This document shows positions 1 through 11,331 of a stretch of 64,000 nt of DNA, piece after piece; position 1 is the stretch's first letter; every line of letters begins with the position of its first letter. The DNA comes from Taxillus chinensis (lineage: Eukaryota; Streptophyta; Magnoliopsida; Santalales; Loranthaceae), in the NCBI GenBank assembly GCA_023512835.1, contig CM042087.1, positions 56,306,397 through 56,370,396 on the forward strand, read 5' to 3'. The translations under genes were made by a program, and so were the position numbers. Under the pieces are notes generated by a model. That model was not told the origin of the DNA. It searched no databases and saw nothing but the letters and a program-made list of their open reading frames with translations.

Positions 1-432
1 ATGAAGAGATCCGGTGAAGAAACTAGTGAATCTTCAACCTCTTTTGTATTGCATACAGAGTTAAGAAGAAGAAGTTCAACCAAAAGAAATGAACGTGATA
101 AATTCAACTATCGAGGCAAATCAAAGGATGGGAGGTCCAAATCGAGGAATCTCAACAATTCCCATAGCTCAAAGAACATTGATTATTGGAATTGTGGGAA
201 GATTGGTCACTACAAAAATCAGTGCAAGAGTGCACTGAAAGACCAAGAGACAAAGGTACAGGCTAATGTCACTACAACTTCAGGAGGCGATGATGCATTA
301 ATATGCTCCTTGGAGACCAAGGAGTCGTGGGTGTTAGACTCCGGAGCATCATTCCATGCCACCTCGCAAAAAGAATTTTTTGAGAGGTATGTTCCTGGAA
401 ACCTTGGAAAGGTGTATCTTGGTGATGATTAA
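1..432 (+). pseudogene. copia A gag C-terminus and protease start
   Basis: This is the nucleocapsid zinc knuckle plus the aspartic protease motif of element A. A CX2CX4HX4C knuckle (CGKIGHYKNQC, preceded by YWN) lies at about residues 63-76; its first cysteine is intact as NCG. A basic Ser/Arg/Lys-rich stretch precedes it. WVLDSGASFHATS at about residues 110-122 is the protease active site and its DSGA is intact. The frame is open from the window edge, so the gag N-terminus is missing. A stop (TAA) at 430-432 breaks the polyprotein just after the flap region. Confidence 0.9.
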
Positions 433-1748
433 CCTTGTGCTATTATTGGTACAAGTGTAGTGAAGATTAAGTTGAATGGGTCTATTTGGAAGCTAAATAA
501 TGCTAGACATATTCCCGACCTAAGAAAGAACTTAATCTCAGTAGGACAATTGGCTAGCGAAGGCTTATGATCTTCCATGGTGATGATTGGAAGATCTCAA
601 AGGGTGCAATGATAGTTGCTCATGGCAAGAAGAGTGGTACTCTTTATATGACAACAGGCGCATGTTATTCCATCACAGTTGCTGAAGGAAACGATAATCC
701 CAATATATAACACTAAAGACTTGGCCACATGAGTGAGAAAGGGATGAAGATTATGCACTCAAAGGGAAAACTTCCAGACTTACAGTCAGTTGAGATTGAC
801 ATGTGCGAAGATTGCATACTTGGAAAGTAGAAAAGAGTCAGCTTTCAAACAAAAAGAAGAACCCCAAAGCAAGAAAGATTAGAGCTTGTTTACTCTGATG
901 TTTGGGGTCCAACAACTACCCCATCCATTGGTGGGAAACACTACTTTGTGACTTTCATCGATGATCACTTGCGGAAGGTATGAGTTTATTTTCTAAAACA
1001 TAAGTCTGAAGTGTTAGATGCTTTCAAGGGATGGAAAGCTATGGTTGGAAATAAGATAGGTTTAAAGATCAAAAAGTTTAGATCTGACAATGGTGAAGAA
1101 TATGAAAACACCAAATTCAAGAAGTTCTGCTATGAGCATGGGATTAGAATGGAAAAGACCGTATCGGGTACACCTCAACACAACGGTGTAGCTGAGCGTA
1201 TGAATCGAACATTGACTGAAAGAGCTAGAAGTCTACGTATTCAATCAGGATTACCGAAGCAGTTCTGGGCAGAAGCAGTCAATACAGCAGCTTACTTGAT
1301 TAACCGAGGTCCATCAGTACCATTGGAGCATAGCATACCAGAAGAGGTATGGAGAGGAAAAGAGGTAAAACTCTCACATCTTAAAGTTTTCGGTTGTGTA
1401 ACATATATGCATATTAGTGATCAAGGCAGGAATAAGCTTGATCCCAAATCGAAGAAATGCACTCTCATTGACTATGGTGAGGATGAGTTTGGTTACCGCA
1501 TTTGGGATGACGAAAATAATAAGGTGATCCGCAGTAGAGATGTGATTTTCGACGAAAGGGTAATGTATAAAAACAGACATAAAACAGTCGCCAAAAACTC
1601 TGTGAAGAGTGATCCAGTGTATGTCGAGGTGGATGATTTTCCAGACAATCCTCTTATTCAAAGCCCTCAATCGGAGGAATTAACTGAACAAAATAATAAG
1701 CAGCATCTTGATAGGCCAAACCCTCTTACTCTAGTTCCCGTATTATGA
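433..1748 (+). pseudogene. copia A pre-integrase and integrase
   Basis: The stretch after the stop at 432 still encodes the pre-integrase region: a HIPDLRKNLISVGQLASEG block, then a stop, then the LGHMSEKGM and CEDCILGK zinc-binding parts. From about 890 the integrase core follows, with the first catalytic Asp in YSDVWGP, the second in RSDNGEEY and the Glu in NGVAERMNRT. The frame is open from 1011 to 1748 (245 residues, ending before the linker). Stops near 568, 828 and 980 show decay. All three D,D,E residues remain, so the damage is in the frame rather than the active site. Confidence 0.88.
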
Positions 1749-1766
1749 AGGTCTTCACAACCTCAT

Positions 1767-2494
1767 GTGCCTAATAGAAAATATATGAACTATTTATTAC
1801 TAATTGATGGAGGAGAACCTGAATGTTATAATGAAGCCTGTCAGACCAAAGATGCTAGTAAGTGGGAGCCTGCTATGAAAGACGAGATAAAGTCTTTAAT
1901 CTCTAATCAGACATGGGAACTAGATGAGTTACTCATGGGGAAGAAGGCACTTCACAACAAATGGGTGTACTAGATAAAAGAAGAACATGATGGTTCTAAG
2001 AGATACAAAACCCGACTAGTCGTCAAAGGATTCAAGCAAAGGGAAGGAGTTGACTACATCGATATTTTTTCTCCTATTGTGAAGCTAAATACTATCATAT
2101 CAGTATTGAGTATTGTTGCCATTGAAGATCTTCATCTTGAACAGTTGGACGTGAAGATTGTGTTTTTTCACGCAGACTTGGATAAGGAAATATATATGCA
2201 CCATCTTGAAGGTTTTCCAGAAAAGGAAAAAAGGAACATGATGTGTTGACTTAAGAAGAGTTTGTATGGCCTGAAACAAGCCCCAAGACAGTGGTACAAA
2301 AAGTTTGACAGTTTAATGCACAAGGAAGGTTTCCAGAAGTGTAACACCGACCACTGTTGCTTCTTTAAGAACTATAAGTCCAGCTATATCATTTTATTAC
2401 TTTATGTTGATGATATGTTAATAGGAGGATCGAACATGGATAATATTAGAATGTTGAAGCAGCAATTGTCAATGGAGTTTGACATGAAAGACTT
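1767..2494 (+). pseudogene. copia A reverse transcriptase, N-terminal part
   Basis: The frame from 1767 gives the linker and the start of the RVT_2 domain (KWEPAMKDEIKSL, NQTWEL, HNKWVY). A TAG after 1973 and another stop near 2250 interrupt it. Further on come RLVVKGFKQREGVDY, LYGLKQAPRQWYKKFD and the catalytic YVDDMLIGG. The protein is cut inside the MKDLG motif at 2494, where solo LTR G1 was inserted. The reading continues at 4381 after a 5-bp duplication (GACTT), so this is one domain split by an insertion and not two genes. Confidence 0.9.
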
Positions 2495-3025
2495 TGTCAT
2501 GCCCCGGATTTCTGACTCGGGAAAACCGGTACGTGACTCCCCATTCACCCACACGGAGGGCAACGGGGTTGGATCACTGTATGCCACACAAGCAAAACTA
2601 ACAATTACAATAAATCAAACAAGCTACATCTTTATTTAATATCAAACATCAAAGGTTCACAAACCAACCAGGTTCCTTACTACAATTCAATCCCTTAGTA
2701 CATTCTCCCCCCCCCCTTGGGGTTACATAAATTATAAAATTACATTTACTAAAGTGAACAATAAAACAAAGATGGTCTTCCACCTTGGTGTATCTACCTA
2801 ACGCCTGTAAGTCCCTAGAAAACAAGCAAACACAGCAGGAAGGGTGAGCAACCACAGCTCAGTAGGGATCAAGTCTCCCCAACCCTTCCCATGTTCCTAG
2901 CGGTTACATGCATGTGCACAGGTGTAGTGACGTGGCAGTATTAGGAAAAAAATAAAGCATTCCACACAAGCGGGCGTAACCCCAACCCCAGCCATGGCTA
3001 ACAAACCACATCTCAAGCAAGTAAT

Positions 3026-3145
3026 TTAACCGCCTCTTCAGGCCACTGATTTAACCGCCTCTCAGGCAAAGTAGTTTAACCGCCTCTTCAGGCCACTGGT
3101 TTAACCGTCTCTCAGGCAAAGTAATTTAACCGCCTCTTCAGGCCA
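3026..3145. repeat. Short tandem repeat inside LTR G1
   Basis: About three imperfect units carry the motif TTTAACCGCCTCTTCAGGCC alternating with a shorter TCTCAGGCAAAGTA variant. The same motif is expanded in LTR G2 (5027-5226) and reduced in G4 (about 32745-32800, reverse orientation), so copy number varies between copies of one LTR family. Confidence 0.8.
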
Positions 3146-3648
3146 GATACCATAGTCATGCACACAACACACACTACGGTCACTTAAGCATAAAACCAAA
3201 CACTTGGTGTGCACTCGTTCACAAGTGCACAAACCCAGCCATTCAGGCAATAGAACAAACACCCAGCATGCATACATACACCAAATCACAAGTCCAGCCA
3301 CATAGGCATATTACCAAGCATGTAATAGGCATATACACAGCTATATTCACACAGGCATTTCATCGAACATATAGCATGCAACAACAGAATCACACCAAAA
3401 TGCCATTGAAGGCCAACATCCATATAGGAGATCATACCTATATGGATATATATATATATAATAGCAGGTATAGACCGAATTCTACTCAAGAACCCTAGGA
3501 CAGAGAGGGATTAGCAAAAATAGAACCCCTACCTCAAGTAAAAAGCAACAACACAGCAATATTCTATTCCCACGCCGAACGCCGTCCGCCCACGAGACAC
3601 CGATCACCCACGTAAGACGCCCGACAGCAACCAGGAGCTCTCCTTCCT

Positions 3649-3650
<2 letters not shown>

Positions 3651-3689
<39 letters not shown>
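3651..3689. repeat. (CT)n microsatellite in LTR G1
   Basis: An almost pure CT dinucleotide run lies just downstream of the LTR's TATA box in transcription direction, so it would form a GA-rich 5' leader. Matching runs occur at the same relative place in G3 (30279-30334) and, short, in G4 (about 32113-32130). Confidence 0.95.
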
Positions 3690-3691
<2 letters not shown>

Positions 3692-3767
3692 GCTGCGACG
3701 GCTGGTGGAGCAACAAACCCTAAACCTAAAACAGAGGGGCTTCTCCTCTTTATATAGACAACACAAC

Positions 3768-3826
3768 ATCAAAACGACGTAGTTTTGATTAAGTGAATCC
3801 CAGCATCAAAACGACGTAGTTTTGAT
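3768..3826 (-). promoter_or_regulatory. Paired ACGT-core palindromes upstream of the TATA box (LTR G1)
   Basis: Two 22-bp units at 3768-3789 and 3805-3826 each have 8-base arms ATCAAAAC and GTTTTGAT around a GACGTA core. Start-to-start spacing is 37 bp. On the LTR's sense strand (minus) they lie immediately upstream of the TATA box. Plant bZIP factors typically bind ACGT cores, so an enhancer or activator role is an inference; the repeat itself is plain in the sequence. Confidence 0.75.
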
Positions 3827-4380
3827 GGAACAAGCTATGACCTTTCCACATCCATACACACCAAAATATCCACAATTCCAACATGGTCCTTTGGGAAAAG
3901 ATGATTAGAATAACAAAACTAAGGTAACCATGCAAAAATAAGTCTGCACGCCAATTTGAAAGCCAATTCCCCAATTGGCGTGCAACTCCAATTGCACTCA
4001 AACTTTACCCCAAGCCTCCTTGCATCATGTAAAAGGCATCCATGCAATAAAAACCTTGCACGCCAAATGGGTCCAATTTGCGTGCACGTCCGTTTGGCCT
4101 GGAACTTCTGTGGTAGATAGAAGACATCATTCTAAGAATCTTTTGCTCTGCACGCCAATTCATCTGAGCCCATCTCCTAGGTCAAAATAAATCTTCAAAA
4201 CCTGACAAAACAGCCTAAAAGCACCTATATATGCATAGCATCTTCCTAGGGCATAAATGCAGGTTATCACTTGTTACATGCACCTCCCAAAAGTCCCCTC
4301 TTGGGCTTATCTCTTACCTCAAACTTGTGCACCAACATCCAAGGTGTTTGTGGTTAACTCCTTACACACGGGTCATTACA

Positions 4381-4515
4381 GACTTGGTCTAACAAAGAAG
4401 ATTCTTGGCATGCAAATCATGAGAGATAAGAAAAGAGGTTTCTTGCAGTTATCTCAAGCAAATTACATTAACCGTGTTTTGTAGAGATTCAATATGGGTG
4501 ATGCTAAGCAAGTCA
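4381..4515 (+). pseudogene. copia A reverse transcriptase, middle fragment
   Basis: This short piece restores the RT after LTR G1. It reads KKILGMQIMRDKKRGFLQLS and then QANYINRVL, the conserved block downstream of YVDD in copia RT. A stop follows (TAG at about 4482) before the next residues. It ends at the insertion of LTR G2 at 4516 and continues at 13164. Confidence 0.88.
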
Positions 4516-5026
4516 TGTCACGCCCCGGATTTCCAACCCGAGGGAACCGGTTCGTGACTTCCCTTTATCCACCCGGTGGGCAAGGGGTAAATGTACAGAA
4601 TCCAACATCCAAGCAGGACCACAAACACATTCATAATTATCCGCAAGTAATCGAAAGATAAACCACTTATTTTTTATTAAATTCCAAAATCCATTACATC
4701 TTACAATAGTCCCTCAACATAACATTTGACAAAACACTCAAATAACAAAAGAAGTAAAGCCACAAGGTAGAAAGTCTTCCACCTTGGTGTTCCCACCTAA
4801 CGCCTGTAGGTCCCTATAAAGAAAACAAACACAGTAGGAGGGGTGAGCAACCACAGCTCAGTAGGGATCATGTCTCTCCAACCCATCCCATGCTCCTAGA
4901 ATCTACATGCCATGTGTACAAGTGCAGTGTCGTGATACAATAATTTCAACAGATATATGAACAAACCACATTAGCAAATACAATCTTTCACTACACACAG
5001 GCTTACACTTTAACCATCTTAAGCAA

Positions 5027-5226
5027 GTGATTTAACCGCCTCTTCAGGCCAATGATTTAACCGCAAGTGATTTAACCCCCTCTTCAGGCCAATGATTTAA
5101 CCGCAAGTGATTTAACCGCCTCTTCAGGCCAATGGTTTAACCGCAAGTGATTTAATCGCCTCTTCAGGCCAATAGTTTAACCGCAAGTGATTTAACTGCC
5201 TCTTCAGGCCAATGGTTTAACTGCCT
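5027..5226. repeat. 40-bp tandem repeat in LTR G2 (five units)
   Basis: Units start at 5027, 5067, 5107, 5147 and 5187, each beginning GTGATTTAACCGCCTCTTCA with only one or two base changes between units, the last one partial. The other LTRs of the family have fewer or different units here, so this array expanded after the copies separated, probably by replication slippage. Confidence 0.92.
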
Positions 5227-5933
5227 CTCAGGCAAATAGTTTAACCGCCTCTCAAGCAAATAGTTCCCACAGCCTCACAGGCTAACATAAACAGTCCCGG
5301 GCTTCCACAGCCACCGAGTTCAATAAAATAGGCCCGGGCTTCCACAGCCTCCGGGTATAAAAGCAAACACGCTGCACAATATGGCCATACAGGCATAATA
5401 TCAAACACTTAACATGCGTGGTCACACAGGCATAACTTCAAACACTTAGCATGCATACATTCACAAACTCACAGATCCAGCCACACAGGCATATTATCAA
5501 ACATGTTCTAGGCACATACACACAGGCATATTCACATAGGCATTTTATCGAACATTTAACATGCACCAACCACCCAACATCAGAAATCACACCAAAACGC
5601 CATTGAAGGCCAACATTCATATAGGAGGTCACACCAATATGAATTTACATATAAATATTATAACAACAGCCATAGAAACTCTGTAAATCATCTACACAGG
5701 GCCTAACCCCGGGACAGACCAGGAAAGACAAAACCCCTACCTGTAGGAATACGTATCACCATAGCAACGATCCAGCTCCCACGCCGAACGTCGTCCGCCC
5801 TCGAGAAACACCACAGCAGCAATGGCCAGAACTCTCCTCTCTCACTCTCTCTTTCTGCGACGGCTGCGGTGGCTGAAGAGAACCCTAACCCTAGAACAAG
5901 GAGCCTTCACCTCTTTATATAGACAACTCAAAC

Positions 5934-5992
5934 CCCAAAACGACGTAGTTTTGATTAAATGAATCCCAGCATCAAAACGACGTAGTTTTAAT
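5934..5992 (-). promoter_or_regulatory. Paired ACGT-core palindromes (LTR G2)
   Basis: Units at 5934-5955 and 5971-5992 have the same GACGTA core and 37-bp spacing as in G1, with one or two changes in the outer arms (CCCAAAAC at one end, GTTTTAAT at the other). The TATA box (minus strand, TATATAAAG) is at about 5913-5921. Confidence 0.72.
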
Positions 5993-6396
5993 GACAGACT
6001 ACAACCTTTTTGCAACCACACAGGACAAAACACTTATAATTTCAGCATGGTCCTTTAGCAAAAGAGTATTAGAACAACAAAACAAGGGTAATGGAGGCTG
6101 CACGTGAGAAAGGCCTTTCTCACGGGCACCTCCAAATGCTCTAGAATTTCACCACAAGCCTTGGAATAACATCAGGAAGGCTCCCATGCAAAAATATCAT
6201 TGCATGTGAAAAGCCCTTCTCACGTGCATTCTCATGGGCACCTCCTATTGGGCTCAAACTTTGCCTCTTACTTGCTCATCAACATACAAGATGATTTAGC
6301 CAAAGTGTGTGAAAATAAAACTCCCTAAAACCCAACAATTTCCACCCAAAAAGGCAAGACTGGGACTAACTCCTCACATCCCAAAACACGGGTCAT

Positions 6397-7368
6397 AGGA
6401 TGAAGAGCCATAGATCTTTTATAATTATTTATGTCAGACTTAAATGAAAAATAATTTTATAATTAGATAATTGTTATCCATAATTAAATTATTTTAATTT
6501 TAAGTGAGAGATAATTTTAATGGATAATTGTTATCTATTAAAATTATTTAGGTTGCATGCAAGATGAAGACAATGAAGATCGACCAAAAAGCTGAAGATG
6601 AAGAGCCTGCAAGAGTGTCTTGTTTTTTGCTTTATTTTTCTTCATAGGATGGATTCCTTGGTATTACGGCCGTAATTTATTTAATATTTGTTATATGAAT
6701 TGCGCATCACATGATCACATGCCATATATGATTAGGAGTGCCGTCTACATATTATTTTTCATGCATCATATTTTATTTAAGAGTTAAATAAAAATATTAA
6801 AACCCAAAATTTTAAAATATTGAGTGTGAGAGGGTTTTATTGGGAATAAGACCCATGGTCTCCATTATTAAATAACTAAGGTATATGTCTTAATGTATCT
6901 CCGAAGAGATTTTATGGACTAGGCTAAAGTTATTTTCCTAAAAGGATAGTTTACTTATTATTTAAACTAGCTGATTGACACCTCGCCAAAGCTAGGCAAT
7001 TCAAAAGGTTTAGGTAATAAGACACGAAATAATGGTTATACAGTCAACACGATCTCTTGCATTAATCTTCCAAAGAGGCGCTGTTGCAAGGGATGTAGAC
7101 CAAATATAAACGAAAATTGAATTGGTTGAATATGCGATATTTAGGAAAGCCAAATCAATTGGGAGGGTCCCGACAAAGTAAGAAAAAAGTTTATTCTCCC
7201 AAAGGAGGTTTATTGATTCTGGATATTTTGTTATTCGTTGTAAGAGTATTGATTTAGGGTTTTATTAATACTTGTGCATTCATGCATTCATTAATGTATA
7301 TGCATTTTACTAAATTTAGTTATGATGTATGTCATTCTAAAACATTTTATATTTTATATTTTCAGAAA
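6397..7368 (+). other. copia B untranslated leader remnant
   Basis: About 970 bp of AT-rich sequence without a credible reading frame precedes the gag ATG. It contains two related AT-rich inverted segments around 6420-6560 (GGATAATTGTTATC appears twice). No TGGTATCAGAGC-type primer site is seen, which fits loss of the 5' end of the element. Confidence 0.6.
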
Positions 7369-8274
7369 ATGTCTTTTAACCCGCTAGCCGTTTTATTGAG
7401 CCAAAATAAATTGACCGGTGAAAATTTCAATGATTGGAAGCGTAATCTGAATATTGTGTTAACTGCTGAAAAGCACAAGTTTGTGCTATCAAAGCCTTGT
7501 CCACCTGAACCTCTGGCTAATGCTTCGAAAACTGGAAAGGATGCCTATGATAAGTGGATTGCGTCCGATGATATGACGTGTTGTTACATGTTGGCATCCA
7601 TGTCCAATGTGTTGCAACAACAACATCAAGGGATGCGAACTGCCAAGGATATCATGGATTCTTTACAGGCTATGTTTGGGGAGATCTCAATTCGTGCGCG
7701 GTTTGAGGCCGTGAGAGCTATTATGAATAGTCGCATGAAAGTGGGAACTCCTATTAGGGATCATCTCTTAGAGATCATGGCTCATTTTAATGAGGCTGAG
7801 ATCCATGGAGCTAGTATAGATCAACAGACTCAGGTTGGTATGATACTAGAAACTCTCCCTGATAACTTTATTTCTTTTAAGACAAATTATGTCTTGAATA
7901 AAATGGATCTAAACCTCACCACTCTTATGACTGAATTACAAACCTATGAGGGAATGATTAAGTCTAAGAAAGGTGAGGTGAACATGGTTGTTGCTGGTTC
8001 TTCTCTTAAGAAGAAGAAGAAGCTAAGTGACAAGAAAAAGGCATCTTTAAAAGCCAAGAGGAAGGTGAACAAGAAAAAGAAGACTCCAAAAGCTGGAAAG
8101 TGTTTCCATTGTGGCAAAGAAGGGCACTGGAAGAGGAACTGTAAAGAGTACCTCCAAACAGTGAAGCCAAAGGAAGGTATTGTACTTGTCGTTGAAACTG
8201 GTTTAGTGGAAAAATCAAATAATCTTTGGATTATAGATTCTGGTGCCACTAATAATGTTTGTACTTCTTTGTAG
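7369..8274 (+). pseudogene. copia B gag and protease start
   Basis: I chose the ATG at 7369 (MSFNPLAVLLSQNKLTGENF) because the family's Gag begins this way; the frame is open further upstream to 7282 but that part has no similarity. UBN2-type Gag runs through residues about 1-210 (FNDWKRNLNIVL, YMLASMSNVLQQQH, ARFEAVRAIMNSRM, LPDNF). A Lys-rich stretch precedes a CCHC knuckle (CFHCGKEGHWKRNC, all four ligands present). WIIDSGATNNVCTS is the protease active site, intact. The frame stops at 8274 shortly after. Confidence 0.92.
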
Positions 8275-9926
8275 GGACTTCAGGTCCAAAGGCAGCTTAG
8301 GGAAGGGGAATTCATTTTTAGAGTTGGCACTGGGGATTCAGTTTAATGAATGGCGAGTGGGAGTGCTAAAGTTATATTTTAGAAATAAATTTATTTTGTT
8401 AAAGGATTGTTTTTATGTACCTGAGTTGAACAGGAATTTGATTTCGTTTCTTCTTTGGTTGAACATGGTTATTCTATTAGTTTTGCTGGAAATGTTTCAG
8501 TTTATAAGAATAATATTTTGATATGTTCTGGTATAAAGGAAAACAATCTTTACAAAATTAATCCTAGCATTCATACATTGTTGAACACTTGAAATAATTG
8601 ATGATGAACCCATTCCAAAACGAGTTAAGTTAGATACAAATGAAACATATCTATGGCACGTGAGACTTGGACATATTAACCAAACTAGGATTCAAAGGTT
8701 AGTAAAGGATGGACTTCGAATGGTTTAGAGGTTACTCCTTTACCCACATGTGAATCATGTTTGGAGGGTAAAATGACCAAGAGGTCTTTTCCATCGAAAG
8801 GACATCGTGTTAATGATCTCCTAGAGCTAGTACATACAGATGTTTGTGGACCATTTAATGTACAAGCAAGAGGAGGTTATGAGTATTTCGTCACTTTTAT
8901 TGACGATTTCTCTAGATATGGATATGTTTACCTAATACACCGTAAGTCGAGACTTTTGAAAAGTTCAAAGAATTTCGGACTGAGACGGAAAAGCAATTAG
9001 GTAAATTTATCAAGATGCTTCGATCAGATCGAGGTGGAGAGTACCTGGATAATGAGTTTAGGTCATATCTAACTGATAATGGGATATTGTCTCAACTCTC
9101 TGCACCTGGCACACCACAACAAAATGGTGTTGCGAGAGGGAGGAATAGGACAATGCTTGACATGATGAGATCAATGTTAAGTAGTTCATCATTGCCCAAA
9201 TCGTTTTGGGGGTATGCACTACAAACGTCTGTTTATTTGATAAACAGGGTACCTTCTAAATCCATACCTAAGACACCATTCGAATTATGGACAGGTCGTA
9301 AACCAAGTTTAAGGCATATCCGAATTTGGGGGTGTAGGGCTCATGTCAAAAGGGCTAAGGTGGATAAGTTGGATGCATGCACTGAGTTGTGCATTTTTGT
9401 AGGATATCCAAAAGAAACGAAAGGTGTTTTATTTTATAGTCAGAAAGATAATAAAGTATTTGTATCGACAAATGCTAAATATCTTGAAGATGACCATATT
9501 AAAAATCACAAATCAGATCATCAAATAGAGTTGGATGAGATACCAGTTAATGGGATCAGTGGCCCAACTCAGGATCAACATGATGAGATCATTATTGATC
9601 AACCAATCATAAGAAATGAGACCACAACATTGGAACAACATCCAGTTACTTTGCGTCGTAGTGGGAGGGTTGTTAGACAACCGGACCGTTACATGGGAGT
9701 TGGAGATGCTTTGGTAGCTATCTCTGATGATCATAAAGATGATCCCTTGACCCTGAGTGATGCACTGAATGATGTAGATTCCAAAGCATGGCAACAAGCA
9801 ATGGATGCTGAAATGAATTCAATGTATTCAAACCAAGTTTGGGAACTTGTGGATTTGCCCAAAGGGGTGAAACCAATTGGATGCAAATGGATTTATAAAA
9901 GGAAAAGAGGCGTGGATGGAAAGTAG
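8275..9926 (+). pseudogene. copia B protease end, pre-integrase and integrase
   Basis: The region 8275-8760 is broken, but the flap and the VPELNRNLIS pre-integrase block can still be read in shifting frames. From 8761 comes CLEGKMTKRSF, then LVHTDVCGPF with the first catalytic Asp. After a frameshift near 9000, [14 protein letters not shown] carries the second Asp. The third residue is lost: where the family has GVAERRN this copy reads GVARGRN, caused by a one-base deletion and a nearby one-base insertion. The frame ends at 9926 at a stop produced by loss of a single base in the RT start. Confidence 0.88.
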
Positions 9927-11317
9927 AGACTTTTAAAGCTAGGCTAGTTGCCAAGGGCTACACCCAGAAAGAAGGTATCGATTATGAGGAAACCTTCTCT
10001 CCGGTTGCTATGCTCAAATCCATTCGCATCCTCCTGTCTATAGCTGCACATCTCGATTATGAGATTTGGCAAATGGACGTGAAAACGGCATTCTTGAATG
10101 GTCGTTTGGAGGAGAGTATCTATATGATACAGCCTGAAGGATTCATTGCTAAAGGGCAACAACATAAAGTATGCAAGTTGCAGAGATCCATTTATGGACT
10201 CAAGCAAGCCTCTAGGTCTTGGAACATTAGATTTGACGAGGTGGTCAAATCATTTGATTTCAAGCAGAGTATAGACGAGCCATGCGTCTATAGCAAGATA
10301 AAGGATGGAAATGTGGTCTTTTTTATTCTTTATGTTGATGATATTCTTATCATTGGGAATGATATAGTATCATTGGAATCGGTCAAACAGTGGTTGACTA
10401 AACAATTCCAGATGAAAGACTTGGGAGAAGCAAGCTATGTTCTTGGAATCCGTATTTATCGTGATAGGAAGAACAAGATGCTTGCATTATCCCAAGCCTC
10501 GTACATAGATAAAATACTTGAGAAGTATTGTATGCAAAATTCCAAAAAGGGTCAACAACCCATGAGAAATGGAATTATTTTGTCTAAGGAAATGTCTCCT
10601 AAGACACAAGCAGAGATCGATAGCATGCGAAAGATACCCTATGCTTCAGCAGTTGGTAGTCTAATGTATGCTATGTTATGTACGAGACCGGATATTTGTT
10701 ATGCGGTGGGAATTGTTAGTAGATATCAATCGAATCTGGGAATCAAACATTGGGAATCAGTTAAGCATATTCTTAAGTATCTTCGGAGAACTAGGAATTA
10801 CATGCTTGTGTATTCAGGGTCAGATTTGACGCTTGTGGGATACACCGATTCGATTTTCAATCGGATCCAGATTCGAGGAAATCAACCTCCTGGCTCTGTG
10901 TTCACTTTGAATAGTGGAGCTATAGTTTGGAGGAGTGTGAAACAATCTTGTGTTTCGACTCTACTATGGAAGCCGAATATGTGGCGGCTTCGGAAGCTGT
11001 CAAAGAGGTCGTATGGCTCCGTAACTTCTTAAGGGATTTAGAGGTTATCCTCGACCTTGAGCAACCCATGACCATTTATTGTGACAATAGTGGTGCGGTT
11101 GCAAATAGTAAGGAACCAAGAAGCCATCAAAGGGGAAAACACATTGAACGGAAGTTTCACCTCATCGAGAGACATTGTGGAGCGTGGTGACGTGTCGGTA
11201 TGCAAGATAGCATCGGAGGACAACCCAGCTGATCCTTTTACAAAGACTCTTCCTTCTAGAGTTTTTGATGGACACCTTGAGAGGTTGGGAATTCGGGATA
11301 TGACACAGTTGCTTTAA
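9927..11317 (+). pseudogene. copia B reverse transcriptase and RNase H
   Basis: One missing base near 9926 takes the frame out of the integrase reading; beyond it RT is open for about 300 codons ([68 protein letters not shown]). Around 10850-10980 small indels shift the frame, and RNase H continues in two overlapping frames ([19 protein letters not shown], then IASEDNPADPFTKTL). The RT active site is intact. Termination near 11317 is followed directly by the polypurine tract, the usual copia layout. Confidence 0.9.
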
Positions 11318-11331
11318 TGCAAGTGGGAGAT

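Larger units (their letters stand above)
2495..4380 (-). mobile_element. Solo LTR G1 (G family, 1886 bp)
   Basis: The element starts TGTCATGCCCCGG and ends GGGTCATTACA, and is flanked by a perfect 5-bp duplication GACTT (2490-2494 and 4381-4385). There is no coding capacity, primer site or second LTR, so it is a solo LTR. Its promoter faces left: a TATA box reads on the minus strand at about 3748-3756, next to a (CT)n tract and a paired palindrome. Three more copies of this family occur in the window (4516, 28761, 31428). The internal region of the parent element is not present anywhere here. Confidence 0.92.
4516..6396 (-). mobile_element. LTR G2 (G family), interrupted at its last six bases by copia B
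   Basis: It starts TGTCACGCCCCGG and runs to ...ACACGGGTCAT at 6396. The G-family terminus is GGGTCATTACA; the missing ATTACA is found at 13158-13163, on the far side of copia B. Flanking duplications are AGTCA (4511-4515) and AGTTA (13164-13168), one mismatch. So G2 inserted into copia A first, and copia B then inserted into the G2 end. Like its relatives it has no internal domain; its TATA box and palindromes face left (about 5915-5992). Confidence 0.87.

Noticed and set aside
3482..3772. 96-codon minus-strand frame with an Arg-Glu run
   Set aside because: The run is the translation of the (CT)n microsatellite; the frame lies in LTR G1.
5027..5226. Regular 40-bp repeats resembling a CRISPR array
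   Set aside because: Units are directly adjacent with no unique spacers, lie inside a plant LTR, and no cas genes are present.
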